Notes: a model not told the origin generated them from the sequence alone. A stretch of DNA of 43,798 nucleotides from an uncultured Neomegalonema sp. (GCA_937990185.1 CALKBI010000027.1:1-43798), one strand, 5' to 3'. Positions 1 to 7,832 are shown, counted from the stretch's first letter. Program-made: numbers and translations.

Positions 1-130
1 ATCCCATTGCGAACATGACGCGGCAGCTTTTCGATAACGGCGCTATCCGAAGTCATCCCCGCAGACACAAACAACCCCGCCACAACCCGCAACAGCGCGA
101 GGCGGTAGTTCTCTGTCATGCGATCAAGGC
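1..130 (-). CDS. N-terminal fragment of an unnamed conserved-looking protein, cut by window edge
   Basis: Reading the minus strand from an ATG at 130 gives 43 uninterrupted codons that run off the left end. The product begins MIWSLDRMTENYRLALLRVV and continues with AGLF and a PRHVRNG segment. Alternation of hydrophobic and basic residues around residues 8-25 suggests an amphipathic or membrane-associated helix. From memory, similar N-termini (MTENYR, a hydrophobic stretch, then LPRHV) occur in unannotated alphaproteobacterial proteins, but I cannot name a family. An in-frame ATG at 109 is an alternative start. No strong ribosome site is visible. It is divergent from pyrB, separated by about 480 bp of repeat-containing spacer. 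Function unknown; the call rests on protein-like composition. Confidence 0.5.
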
Positions 131-204
131 TCCAGATCATGCTGTCTTTCGATTAAAAACAAAACAAGAACATATAGCTTTGAAAATTGATACCTGTCAA
201 GCAA

Positions 205-227
205 AAGCATTCGCGCAGCGAATGCTT
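205..227. repeat. Triloop hairpin repeat
   Basis: Arms aagcattcgc (205-214) and gcgaatgctt (218-227) are perfectly complementary around a GCA loop. It shares the layout (a stem ending in GC, three-base loop, GC) with elements at 3405-3427, 21511-21527, 21669-21690, 21727-21745 and 42566-42584. Confidence 0.6.
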
Positions 228-249
228 ACGTCCTCAACAGAAACCACCG

Positions 250-269
250 TCCCGGACGAAGATCCGGGA
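250..269. repeat. Extragenic palindrome
   Basis: Arms tcccgga (250-256) and tccggga (263-269) with a 6-nt loop. It resembles the elements at 341-361, 14513-14534 and 21465-21482, all C/G-run palindromes in spacers, a common class of extragenic repeat in alphaproteobacteria. Confidence 0.55.
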
Positions 270-301
270 CCCCGCGCCATCAAGATCGCACTCTAAATCG
301 C
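266..301. repeat. 36-bp direct repeat, copy 1
   Basis: Positions 266-301 match 442-477 at 35 of 36 bases; the single difference is C273 versus A449. The last 28 bases (274-301 and 450-477) are identical. Both copies lie in the non-coding spacer upstream of pyrB. Confidence 0.85.
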
Positions 302-340
302 AAAGCCTCAGCCGAAGCATCAAGCGACATAGGTACTGTC

Positions 341-361
341 ATGCCCGCGTAATGCGGGCAT
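341..361. repeat. Extragenic palindrome
   Basis: Arms atgcccgc (341-348) and gcgggcat (354-361) pair perfectly around gtaat. Preceded by gtc and followed by cca, as in the widespread proteobacterial gtcatt-cccgc class. Confidence 0.6.
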
Positions 362-441
362 CCACTTCTCACGCAATTCAAATCGTTTAAGTTTTAAAGA
401 CAACCGATCTCCGCTTTCGCTGAGACAACAACAGGATATAG

Positions 442-477
442 GGGACCCAGCGCCATCAAGATCGCACTCTAAATCGC
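442..477. repeat. 36-bp direct repeat, copy 2
   Basis: Second copy of the unit at 266-301, one mismatch. Copy spacing is 176 bp start to start. It ends about 90 bp before the pyrB promoter. Confidence 0.85.
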
Positions 478-569
478 GAGACCCCGGCTCTGAAGGCCGG
501 GGCGGAGCAACCCGAACATGGACAGCGCTCACATCATTCAAGCGAGACCTGCAAAGATATTACGCACCG

Positions 570-598
570 TTGGCACTCTTCGGCAATCCGGTCTATAG
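570..598 (+). promoter_or_regulatory. Candidate sigma-70 promoter for pyrB, possibly leaderless
   Basis: TTGGCA (570-575) and CTATAG (593-598) are separated by exactly 17 bases. The pyrB ATG at 608 is only 9 bases beyond the -10 box, where transcription would start, and no Shine-Dalgarno sequence precedes it. This arrangement would give a leaderless or nearly leaderless mRNA. Seen in sequence; the leaderless reading is inference. Confidence 0.5.
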
Positions 599-607
599 AG
601 CGCCTTT

Positions 608-1576
608 ATGAACAATGCGCCCGATTCTCCCTTCGCACACCGGCATTTGCTGGGCATCGAAGAACTTTCGCCCCAAGATATCACCGCTATTTTGGACCGT
701 GCCGACGATTACGTCGATATGAACCGCGAGGCTCGCAAAAAACGCGACACGCTCAAGGGCCTGACGCAGATCAATCTATTTTTCGAGCCATCCACCCGCA
801 CCCAAGCCAGCTTTGAACTCGCCGGAAAGCGCCTTGGAGCGGATGTGATGAACATGTCGGTGAAATCATCCAGCGTCACCAAAGGCGAGACGCTGATTGA
901 CACCGCGATGACCCTCAACGCCATGCACCCCGATCTCTTGATCGTGCGCCATGGCGAGAGCGGCGCGGTCAATCTCCTCGCGCAAAAGGTCAATTGCTCG
1001 GTTTTAAATGCCGGAGACGGACGCCGGGAGCACCCGACCCAAGCCTTGCTCGATGCCCTGACCATCCGCCGCCGCAAAGGACGCCTGCACAGGCTCAATG
1101 TGGCGATCTGCGGAGATATTCTCCATTCCCGCGTCGCACGCTCGAACATTCATCTGCTGAACAAGATGGAAAGCCGCGTGCGCGTGATCGCCCCGCCAAC
1201 CCTCCTCCCCGCCGGGATCGAGCAATTCGGCGCGGAAGTCTTCCACGACATGCGTAAAGGGCTAGAGGGCTGTGACGTCGTAATGATGCTACGCCTGCAA
1301 CAAGAACGCATGGCGGGCAGCTTTATCCCCTCCACCCGCGAATACTTCCACCGCTACGGGTTGGACGAAAGCAAAATGAAAGGCGCAAAAGAAGACGCCA
1401 TCATCATGCACCCCGGCCCCATGAACCGGGGCGTAGAAATCGACAGCGACCTTGCAGACGACCTCACCCGCTCGGTGATCGGCGAACAAGTAGAAATGGG
1501 CGTCGCCGTGCGCATGGCCGTGCTGGAACTCCTCGCCCGCAACGTAACCAACGAAATCGCGGGGGTGGGGGTTTGA
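608..1576 (+). CDS. pyrB: Aspartate carbamoyltransferase catalytic subunit
   Basis: PyrB condenses carbamoyl phosphate with L-aspartate to N-carbamoyl-aspartate, the second step of de novo pyrimidine synthesis in the cytoplasm. The 322-residue length is typical. The carbamoyl-phosphate motif S62-T63-R64-T65 sits in [10 protein letters not shown] lysine-bearing SSSVTKGET loop follows, then HPTQALLD and the C-terminal HPGPMNRG loop that helps bind aspartate. No pyrI regulatory subunit is nearby. The stop overlaps the next gene by four bases (TTGA), and a dihydroorotase-like gene lies one gene downstream, as in bacteria whose PyrB complexes with an inactive dihydroorotase. The ATG at 608 is favoured by the promoter placement and by the family N-terminus. 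Confidence 0.97.
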   Translation: MNNAPDSPFAHRHLLGIEELSPQDITAILDRADDYVDMNREARKKRDTLKGLTQINLFFEPSTRTQASFELAGKRLGADVMNMSVKSSSVTKGETLIDTAMTLNAMHPDLLIVRHGESGAVNLLAQKVNCSVLNAGDGRREHPTQALLDALTIRRRKGRLHRLNVAICGDILHSRVARSNIHLLNKMESRVRVIAPPTLLPAGIEQFGAEVFHDMRKGLEGCDVVMMLRLQQERMAGSFIPSTREYFHRYGLDESKMKGAKEDAIIMHPGPMNRGVEIDSDLADDLTRSVIGEQVEMGVAVRMAVLELLARNVTNEIAGVGV

Positions 1577-2109
1577 CAAACTCGTTGAAGGAAATCCTCA
1601 TACGCATCGCTCTCTATGCGCTACCCATATTTTTGATCCAAGGGTTTATGCTTTACGTCGCATGGGATTCGATTACTTCGAGGATTGGCGATCTTTCCGC
1701 GAAACAGAGCGTTTACATTTCACAGCAACAACTGCTCTACTCTGACATTTCCTACATCAGGGCAGAGGTCGCTTTTCTTAAAGGAAAGGTGAGTCCAGTA
1801 AATTTTGAGAAAATCGGGTTTATCGAAGAAAGGTCACGACGCTTTCCGAAGATGGGTGAAGGCTTCCAAGTTTCGGCAAGATCAATTCCGGTAAACCGCA
1901 AATTTTTATCACCATTCGAAGAAAGTGCATTTTTGACAGCCTGCCAAATTGCGAGTGGGACTGTAAAGTACTTTGCGGCTCAAACCTTAGCCGACGAAAT
2001 CGACTGTTTTCTTCCTTTGCCCGAGCAGAAAAAGAGTGAACAAATTTTTCACTCTGAATTCGAAAAACTAACGGGAATCACTTTGTCAGATTTAGGTCCA
2101 ACACGATGA
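1573..2109 (+). CDS. Unknown single-pass membrane protein wedged between pyrB and the dihydroorotase-like gene
   Basis: The 178-residue product is not a family I recognise. Residues about 8-30 ([20 protein letters not shown]) form one hydrophobic helix. A predicted helical segment around 31-75 ([22 protein letters not shown]) and a soluble C-terminal part with two cysteines follow. The gene starts with TTG at 1573 overlapping the pyrB stop (TTGA) and ends in ATGA shared with the next gene, so it is translationally coupled on both sides. Its G+C is lower than its neighbours (25 of 60 bases at 1801-1860 versus 34 of 60 at 2281-2340), which suggests acquisition. A role in pyrimidine synthesis is not supported by the sequence; it may simply ride in the operon. 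Confidence 0.75.
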   Translation: MTNSLKEILIRIALYALPIFLIQGFMLYVAWDSITSRIGDLSAKQSVYISQQQLLYSDISYIRAEVAFLKGKVSPVNFEKIGFIEERSRRFPKMGEGFQVSARSIPVNRKFLSPFEESAFLTACQIASGTVKYFAAQTLADEIDCFLPLPEQKKSEQIFHSEFEKLTGITLSDLGPTR

Positions 2110-3389
2110 CCCGCCTAGCCCTCACCAATGCTCATCTCATCGACCCGGCCACGGGGTTAGACTCGCCCGGCGGGGTGTTGGTTCAGAACGGCATGATCGC
2201 CGATGCCGGAGAGCGGTTGTTCAATGACGGCCTGCCGGAAGGCGCAGAGGTTGTCGATTGCCAAGGCAAAATCCTCGCCCCCGGTATCGTCGATTTCAAC
2301 GTCTCCATCGGTGAACCTGGCGCGCGCCACAAAGAGAGTTTCCGCTCCGGCGGCGAGGCGGCGGCCAAGGGCGGCGTCACCACGATCATAACACAGCCGA
2401 ACACCGACCCGCCGCTTGACGAGCCTGCAATCCTCGAATTCGTCCTCCGCCGCGCCCAAGCCGCCTCAGTGGTTCGCGTTATGCCCACCGCGACGCTCAC
2501 CAAAGCCGCCAAGGGCAAGGAGATGACCGAGTACCGATTTCTCCTCGATGCGGGTGCAGTGGCGTTGACCGACGGCGAGAACGCGATTGCCGATCCGGTG
2601 GTGTTCCGCCGCTGTCTTGAATACGCGGCCTCTGTCGATGCGCTCGTCTGCCATCACCCGCAAGAACCGCATTTCTCGGCGCTGGGCTGTGCGACCGAGG
2701 GACTCTTCGCTTCCCTGCGCGGACTACCGGAAATCCCCGCCGAAGCGGAAGCTATTATGCTGACCCGCGACATCCGCATCGCGGCCCTCTCCGGCGTGCG
2801 CTATCACGCGGCGCAAGTCTCAACAGCGGAAAGCCTCAGCGTGATCCGCCGCGCAAAAGAAGCCGGAGCCAATGTCACCTGCTCCATCGCCGTGCCGCAT
2901 TTCTCGCTGAACGAATTCGACATCGCGGATTTTCGCACCTTCCTGAAAGTCTGCCCGCCTCTGCGCAGCGAGGACGACCGCGCGGCCATGGAAGAAGCCC
3001 TTGCTGACGGCCTCATCGACGTTATCACCTCGGCCCATCGTCCACAGGATGAGGAATCGAAACGCCTCCCCTTCGCGCAAGCCGCCGCCGGGGGCGTCGG
3101 GCTGGAAACCCTCCTCCCTGTTACGCTCGACCTGCATCACCGGGCTGGCATCAAACTCACCACCTTGTTCGAGCGCCTGTCCCTGACCCCTGCACGCCTT
3201 GTCGGGTTGAACGCAGGGCATCTGGGCAAAGGCGCGTTGGCTGACCTGATTTTATTCGACCCCCACGCGCCATGGATCGTGGATCGCAAAGACCTGATTT
3301 CAAAATCCAAGAACTCCCCCTTCCATGAACGCCGCGTTCAAGGCAAAGTGCTGGGAACATGGGTCGAAGGAAAGCGGGTATGGGGATGA
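2106..3389 (+). CDS. pyrC: Dihydroorotase-like protein, predicted catalytically inactive (pseudo-dihydroorotase)
   Basis: The 427-residue product has the amidohydrolase fold and length of class I dihydroorotases (GxxDxHxH region, GGVTTI, PNTDPP, YHxxxVST). The metal-binding DxHxH motif reads D63-F-N65-V-S67, so both histidines are gone. The HVST histidine is Gln237, and the catalytic aspartate of the TDHAP loop is Ala310 (TSAHRPQ). With all of these lost, hydrolysis of carbamoyl-aspartate is very unlikely. In Pseudomonas an inactive homologue (PyrC') is needed to assemble the aspartate carbamoyltransferase; the same structural role is inferred here from linkage to pyrB. A working dihydroorotase should lie elsewhere in the genome. 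Its ATG overlaps the upstream stop (ATGA). Confidence 0.9.
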   Translation: MTRLALTNAHLIDPATGLDSPGGVLVQNGMIADAGERLFNDGLPEGAEVVDCQGKILAPGIVDFNVSIGEPGARHKESFRSGGEAAAKGGVTTIITQPNTDPPLDEPAILEFVLRRAQAASVVRVMPTATLTKAAKGKEMTEYRFLLDAGAVALTDGENAIADPVVFRRCLEYAASVDALVCHHPQEPHFSALGCATEGLFASLRGLPEIPAEAEAIMLTRDIRIAALSGVRYHAAQVSTAESLSVIRRAKEAGANVTCSIAVPHFSLNEFDIADFRTFLKVCPPLRSEDDRAAMEEALADGLIDVITSAHRPQDEESKRLPFAQAAAGGVGLETLLPVTLDLHHRAGIKLTTLFERLSLTPARLVGLNAGHLGKGALADLILFDPHAPWIVDRKDLISKSKNSPFHERRVQGKVLGTWVEGKRVWG

Positions 3390-3396
3390 CGATGTG

Positions 3397-3430
3397 CAAG
3401 CTCTCGGTATTTGCTTCGCAAAAACCTGCC
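3397..3430. repeat. 34-bp interspersed repeat, copy 1
   Basis: Positions 3397-3430 match 21660-21693 at 33 of 34 bases (ttgcttcgc versus ttgctgcgc). It contains a small hairpin, ggtatttgc / gcaaaaacc around a three-base loop with one mismatch. It lies just downstream of the dihydroorotase-like stop codon; copy 2 lies downstream of uvrD. Confidence 0.8.
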
Positions 3431-3492
3431 ACTGAGATGCCGCAACCGGATATTGCCGTCACCCGCATACCTCTCTCCGAGAGGTATGCTTT

Positions 3493-4122
3493 ATGAGAGG
3501 CTATCTCCCCGATCTGATCGCGTTCACCCAAGGCTGGCCTTACCTGTTGGCCGCTCTCGCTTTCGGGTATCTGCTCGGCTCGATCCCGTTCGGCATGGTG
3601 ATGGCGCGGGTCTTTGGCCTTGGCAATCTGCGCGATGTCGGCTCCGGCAATATCGGCGCAACCAATGTCCTGCGCACCGGCAGCAAAAAAGCCGCCATCC
3701 TCACCCTCGTCTTCGATATGCTCAAGGGAACAATCCCGGTTTTAATCGCCGCGCAATGGGGCCACATGGCCGCGGCTGTCGCCGGTTTCGGCGCGTTCAT
3801 CGGGCATTGCTTTCCGGTCTGGCTCAAGTTCAAAGGCGGCAAAGGCGTTGCGACCTTTTTGGGTGCATTCCTCGGCTTGCATTGGCCGACCTTCATCGCG
3901 ATGGGCGCGACATGGCTCGTCGTCGCATTCGTGACAAAAATCTCGTCGCTCTCGGCCCTGATCGCCGCCGCCGCTGCACCGATCATTCTCGCAGTCTTCG
4001 GCGCGAATGAATATGTCTGGATCGCGGTTCCCATGGCTATTTTGCTCTGGTGGCGGCATCGCGAAAACATCACCCGCCTGATCAAAGGCGAAGAGTCCAA
4101 AATCTCCCTCGGTAAGAAATGA
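3493..4122 (+). CDS. plsY: Acyl-phosphate:glycerol-3-phosphate acyltransferase PlsY
   Basis: PlsY transfers the acyl group of acyl-phosphate to glycerol-3-phosphate, the first committed step of phospholipid synthesis, in the inner membrane. The 209-residue protein has the three signature segments: YLLGSIPFG near residue 27, the glycine-rich GSGNIGATNVLR near residue 52, and GHCFPVWLKFKGGKGVAT near residues 98-115. Five or so hydrophobic helices are visible. The ATG at 3493 is preceded by GAGAGGT about 8 bases upstream. The stop overlaps the methyltransferase start as ATGA. It is separated from the pyrimidine genes by a 100-bp spacer with a 34-bp repeat. Confidence 0.96.
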   Translation: MRGYLPDLIAFTQGWPYLLAALAFGYLLGSIPFGMVMARVFGLGNLRDVGSGNIGATNVLRTGSKKAAILTLVFDMLKGTIPVLIAAQWGHMAAAVAGFGAFIGHCFPVWLKFKGGKGVATFLGAFLGLHWPTFIAMGATWLVVAFVTKISSLSALIAAAAAPIILAVFGANEYVWIAVPMAILLWWRHRENITRLIKGEESKISLGKK

Positions 4123-4709
4123 AACCATTTTCCAACCCATGCGAAAGAAACCAGGCTGAAATCTGTTCGGTCCTCAAAGACTTGCTCAGTGATAAAAAGC
4201 ACATGCTGGAAATCGGCAGCGGAACCGGACAACACGCCGTTTATTTCGCCGAGCGCCTGCCTCACATCATCTGGCAAACCAGCGATCAAGAGGAAAACCA
4301 CGACGGTATTCAGCAATGGCTTGATGAGGCAAATTTAGAAAACACGCGCGCCCCTGTCAGCCTGAATGTCAGCCAGGAACAATGGCCGGACATTCCCTGC
4401 GACAGCCTATATTCCGCGAATGTCGTCCACATCATGTCTTGGGAGAATGTCATCGATTACTTTGAAAAGGGCGCAAACCTCCTCCCCAAGGAGGGCCTTT
4501 TCATTCTCTACGGTCCATTCAACTATGGCGGTGAATTCACCAGCCCGAGCAATGCCGATTTCGATCAATGGCTCAAGTCGAACAACCCGCAAAGCGGCAT
4601 CCGCGACTTTGAAGCATTGGACGCATTAGCCAATAAGAACGCTCTATTTTTAAAGCATGACATCGACATGGCTGCGAACAACCGCATCCTGTGTTGGGAA
4701 AAACGCTAA
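4119..4709 (+). CDS. DUF938-family SAM-dependent methyltransferase-like protein
   Basis: The 196-residue protein begins with the DUF938-type N-terminus (FSNPCERNQAEICSVL), followed by the SAM-binding motif I LEIGSGTGQHAVYFAERLP. It continues with DQEENHDGI, NVVHIMSW and LLPKEGLFILYGPFNYGG, as in class I methyltransferase folds. The substrate is unknown for this family. It is translationally coupled to plsY (ATGA at 4119-4122) and abuts dprA, an insertion into an otherwise familiar plsY-dprA order. G+C is slightly lower than its neighbours. Confidence 0.85.
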   Translation: MKPFSNPCERNQAEICSVLKDLLSDKKHMLEIGSGTGQHAVYFAERLPHIIWQTSDQEENHDGIQQWLDEANLENTRAPVSLNVSQEQWPDIPCDSLYSANVVHIMSWENVIDYFEKGANLLPKEGLFILYGPFNYGGEFTSPSNADFDQWLKSNNPQSGIRDFEALDALANKNALFLKHDIDMAANNRILCWEKR

Positions 4710-4711
4710 CC

Positions 4712-5824
4712 GTGATTGATAAAAACCGCATTCCGATAAACGATGCGGGAAGGTTTGCGTGGCTGCGCCTTGCGCGCTCGGCCAATGTCGGTCCTGTCAC
4801 CTTCGCGGCGCTGATGAAACGCTATGACAGTGCCAGCGCTGCCCTTGATGCCATTCCTGATCTCGCCAAACGCGGCGGCGCGAAACAAGTCCGGCTCGCG
4901 GATTCAAAGCGTGTGGAGCAAGAGCTGGAAGCCGCCGCCACAGCGGGCGCAGAGATGCTTTTGCTCGGCTCTGACACCTACCCTGAGAACCTTGCGGCCT
5001 TGGGCAGCGCCCCGCCGGTCCTATGGGCATTGGGCGACCCGCATACCGCCAAACCGCAAAGCGTCGGCATTGTCGGCGCACGCAATGCCTCCGCGCTCGG
5101 GTTGAAATTCGCCGAGGGTCTCGCGGCTGAACTCGGCAAAGCGGAGTGGTCCGTTATATCCGGCCTTGCCCGAGGCATCGACGCTGCCGCCCATCGCGGG
5201 GCCATCAAGACCGGAACCGTCGCCGTGCTTGCGGGCGGTGTAGACGTCATGTGGCCACCGCAAAACGAGGCGCTCTACCGCGAGATCATCGACAAAGGCG
5301 CAGTGTTCTCCGAGCGCGCCATGGGTCACCAAGGCCGCGCGCCGGACTTCCCCCGCCGCAATCGCATCGTTTCGGGCCTGTCGCTTGGCATTGTCGTCGC
5401 AGAGGGCGCAGAGCGCTCCGGCTCACTCATCACCGCTCGTTTCGCCGGAGAGCAAGGCCGCGAAGTCATGGCCGCTCCGGGGTCTCCCCTCGACCCCCGC
5501 GCCGGAGGCTGTAACCGACTGATCCGGGAAGGCGCAACCCTCGTGCGCGGCATTGAGGACGTTTTAGAAGCCCTCTCATCACTCACCGCGCGCCCCCGCA
5601 TTGCAGAGCCATTGTTTGAATGGGCCGAGGCACAAGGTGAAGCAGATGACGCCCTGCGCCGCACAGTCCACGACCTGCTCGGCGTCGTCCCCATCGACAT
5701 TGACGAACTCATCCGCATGGCCGACGCCCCACCGGGCTTGGTCAGTCATGTCCTGTTGGAACTCGACCTCGCAGGCCGGTTAAGAAGAGATCCCGGCGGC
5801 AAAGTCGCGCTCTTGCCGGAGTGA
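4712..5824 (+). CDS. dprA: DNA-processing protein DprA/Smf
   Basis: DprA binds incoming single-stranded DNA during transformation and loads RecA. The Rossmann-like core shows GIVGARNAS, SGLARGIDAAAH, the GGVDVMWPPQN segment and FPRRNRIVSGLS followed by EGAERSGSLITA. An N-terminal helix-hairpin-helix-like domain (LARSANVGPVTFAALMKRY) precedes it. The C-terminal winged-helix DprA domain (IDIDELIRMADAPPGLVSHVLLELDLAGRL) completes it. I prefer GTG at 4712, three bases after the methyltransferase stop and with GGGAA upstream; an in-frame GTG at 4691 would add seven residues. About 370 residues is normal. Its presence alone does not show competence. Confidence 0.95.
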   Translation: MIDKNRIPINDAGRFAWLRLARSANVGPVTFAALMKRYDSASAALDAIPDLAKRGGAKQVRLADSKRVEQELEAAATAGAEMLLLGSDTYPENLAALGSAPPVLWALGDPHTAKPQSVGIVGARNASALGLKFAEGLAAELGKAEWSVISGLARGIDAAAHRGAIKTGTVAVLAGGVDVMWPPQNEALYREIIDKGAVFSERAMGHQGRAPDFPRRNRIVSGLSLGIVVAEGAERSGSLITARFAGEQGREVMAAPGSPLDPRAGGCNRLIREGATLVRGIEDVLEALSSLTARPRIAEPLFEWAEAQGEADDALRRTVHDLLGVVPIDIDELIRMADAPPGLVSHVLLELDLAGRLRRDPGGKVALLPE

Positions 5825-5826
5825 AT

Positions 5827-5844
5827 ATGCAGGTTGCATTTTTT
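5827..5844 (+). terminator. Weak intrinsic terminator after dprA
   Basis: Arms atgca (5827-5831) and tgcat (5835-5839) around ggt are followed by a run of T to 5844, three bases after the dprA stop. The stem is only five pairs, so efficiency is doubtful. Confidence 0.3.
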
Positions 5845-5923
5845 AGAACCAATTATAGCATACATTACTAAAGTAGATCGGCACTGACTGATCTTAAATG
5901 TAAATAATAGATTTTGAATTCAA

Positions 5924-6421
5924 ATGATGAAAAATGAAGAAAAATTTAGACTACATAAATTTGATATAGATAGAACCAAACATAAATGGTTCTTATATTT
6001 TCTCATATTTCTAATATTGATAACTATTAAACCTGTATATGTACGGTTACCATTTTCTAACAATAATTCACAATATGAACCATTAAGCATAATGCAGATT
6101 ACATCGGTAATTTTTATTATATGTCTTTCCCTCTATATATACCGATCTATATGGCCCGTAAGAAAACTTTATATAGGAAAATTAGGAATTGAAATATATC
6201 CGGAAAATTATAAATTACTATTTTCTGATATCAAATCAGTGCGAGTTAAAGAAAAAAATTTAAATCGTGCGAAAAATATTTATCTTAAAACTAAAAAACC
6301 TCGCTATAAAATAATACCGCTTCTTATATCATGGATTGGGTACAAATTAACAATCAATGTTGTGGGGGCAGATCATCTTAAATTATACAAGCTGTTATTA
6401 GATGAAATTGAAAGCAGATAA
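5924..6421 (+). CDS. AT-rich unknown two-helix membrane protein, possibly with a PH-like domain
   Basis: The 165-residue product is not recognised. Two hydrophobic helices (about residues 22-36 and 58-75) are followed by a basic cytoplasmic part. Its pattern (LYIGKLGIEIYPENYKLLF then SDIKSVRV) resembles bacterial PH-like (bPH) membrane proteins, a weak inference. Composition is far from the host: 12 G+C in 60 bases at 5941-6000. Codon use is correspondingly AT-ending. No good ribosome site is seen before the ATG at 5924 (another ATG follows directly). The gene opens an AT-rich islet between dprA and htrA and is probably horizontally acquired. The protein at 6966-7538 has a similar helix-helix-soluble layout. 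Confidence 0.7.
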   Translation: MMKNEEKFRLHKFDIDRTKHKWFLYFLIFLILITIKPVYVRLPFSNNNSQYEPLSIMQITSVIFIICLSLYIYRSIWPVRKLYIGKLGIEIYPENYKLLFSDIKSVRVKEKNLNRAKNIYLKTKKPRYKIIPLLISWIGYKLTINVVGADHLKLYKLLLDEIESR

Positions 6422-6574
6422 GTGTCCGTCCGACGAACTCTCCTCAAAGCGTCCGGCGAAGGCGCTCTGAACAGCGCTCAATGGCGCTTATAGCGAGTCG
6501 CGACTCATCAAGCCTGCAACCCACTCCGGTTCTCTTCTGTATTCGACAGAGCGCTTGGGGTCTTGAGGTTATCG

Positions 6575-6757
6575 CTAGTTGGAGCCGCGCTTTTCCAAAT
6601 CTGCCATAACATGAGTGATTTTTTCCATACATGTAGAGACCTCAGTGAGGGCCTCTATGGTATCTCTTCTTAGATCTTCGGAATTACCGTTTTGGATCTG
6701 GCCGATTAATTCTTGTATCCGCACAAGTTTTGGTTGGATGAAATCAAGGTCAGACAT
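6575..6757 (-). CDS. Small unknown helical protein
   Basis: The 60-residue product (starting MSDLDFIQPKLVRIQELIGQ) is acidic to neutral and predicted almost wholly helical with heptad-like spacing, suggesting a small coiled-coil protein. Protein-like composition, an ATG start and a frame free of the biases of shadow frames argue it is real. The ribosome site is weak. It lies in the AT-rich islet, opposite in direction to the 165-residue protein. I do not recognise the family. Confidence 0.45.
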   Translation of the reverse strand: MSDLDFIQPKLVRIQELIGQIQNGNSEDLRRDTIEALTEVSTCMEKITHVMADLEKRGSN

Positions 6758-6965
6758 GATAATCGCTCACTGTATATTATTGCATTCCTATCATCTTAAC
6801 TTAAGACACTGATTTTTTCAATGAATTTAGATTGAAGACAGCAGAAAAAAGCCTGCCGAATTTAATCAGCAAGCCGGAAATTTGCCTCCGTTAGCGCACA
6901 GACCGAAACAAGCTCATGGACCGCTACGGATTGAATTGGCCCGTTAGAAACTTTGTTTGGGCCAT

Positions 6966-7538
6966 TCAACGATTCAAAATTCGCAGATGGTTCTTTTCGA
7001 CTGCACATTCCAGAATTCGATCATCGCTTAAACTGCGTAAGACAAGTTCAGGCTTCAGAGTTTTTAAATGCGCGACGATTTTTGTGACTGGATTACCAAA
7101 GTAGTGGGAAATTTTGTGCTGCTTCCCATCCCGTAGCTTCACAAAATACGTGTCGTCAGACTCCAGCCGGGGTTTTAATTTCACCTGAATTTCTAGCAAA
7201 TCTTGAATCGCAATCTCGAACGATTCATCCGAACTCCATTGATCAAGTTTCCCCGTGTCATGCCGCTGCCGTCCTCGAGGAACGGTTTGCCGGTAAGCTG
7301 CACTGGTTATCACCGTGCGAAATTCTTCCAGTGAGTTAAGGGAACCAAAGGAGCGACGCAAAATCAGGATACCGAAAAAAACCGTTACTCCCCCCGACAT
7401 CCAGCGTATGATTGTCGGTAGATCTTGCCAAAACAGGAGTGCGACACCGGCCAGAATGATTACGATCGAAAGGGCTAACCCTTGCTTGCTATGGCGAGAT
7501 ACGGGCATCGAGTATTCAAAGACTGTCATCACGATCAA
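6966..7538 (-). CDS. Unknown two-helix membrane protein
   Basis: The 190-residue product has two hydrophobic helices (about residues 19-38 and 43-61), then a soluble C-terminal domain with a basic region and the segment LLEIQVKLKPRL followed by DDTYFVKLRDGKQHKISHYF. The pattern recalls membrane-anchored PH-like or DUF domains, but no family is recognised. A GGGAGA sequence at about 7544-7549 sits 5 bases before a TTG start at 7538; GTG 7532 and ATG 7529 are in-frame alternatives with longer spacing. G+C is below the host average. The layout parallels the protein at 5924-6421, so the two may be distantly related parts of one acquired islet. Confidence 0.7.
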   Translation of the reverse strand: MIVMTVFEYSMPVSRHSKQGLALSIVIILAGVALLFWQDLPTIIRWMSGGVTVFFGILILRRSFGSLNSLEEFRTVITSAAYRQTVPRGRQRHDTGKLDQWSSDESFEIAIQDLLEIQVKLKPRLESDDTYFVKLRDGKQHKISHYFGNPVTKIVAHLKTLKPELVLRSLSDDRILECAVEKNHLRILNR

Positions 7539-7832
7539 TCAGTTCTCCCGCGATCTATAATCATTCAATTTACCTACAAAGCCAGTGTTATTACTTTCAC
7601 TCCAACCTACAGCCCCGCAAAATTTCTTGCGCGTTTAGATTAAAGGTTACTCTGGCCTGCAAACCGATCCGAAAACACTGTTTAAATAATCATGATTAAA
7701 AAAATCAGAAACTGATTGTACATGCTAACGCTGACGCGGAGACGCCGGGCAAGCTGTTAAACCGCCCAGCGCAGGCGCGCTTGCAGCGTAACATCAAGAG
7801 CGCATCTCAAATCAACGTCCCTTCCCCATCCG
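7539..7832. other. Spacer between the islet and htrA, nothing recognised
   Basis: About 290 bp with AT-rich left half and GC-rich right half. I found no gene, tRNA or clear terminator. The left part holds the upstream region of the 190-residue membrane gene. Confidence 0.5.

Larger units (their letters stand above)
131..607. other. Repeat-rich spacer between a divergent gene and pyrB
   Basis: I see no convincing gene here. The spacer holds a perfect 10-bp stem hairpin with a GCA triloop (205-227), two extragenic palindromes (250-269 and 341-361), a 36-bp direct repeat with one mismatch (266-301 and 442-477), and the pyrB promoter at its right end. A 93-codon open frame at 15-296 lies antisense to the partial gene and over the repeats and looks accidental. 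Confidence 0.6.

Noticed and set aside
15..296. 93-codon + strand frame upstream of pyrB
   Set aside because: It runs antisense to the more protein-like partial gene, covers palindromes and half of a direct repeat, and has no recognisable composition or ribosome site.
6444..6632. 62-codon - strand frame in the AT-rich islet
   Set aside because: Arg/Cys-rich product overlapping the better 60-residue candidate at 6575-6757.
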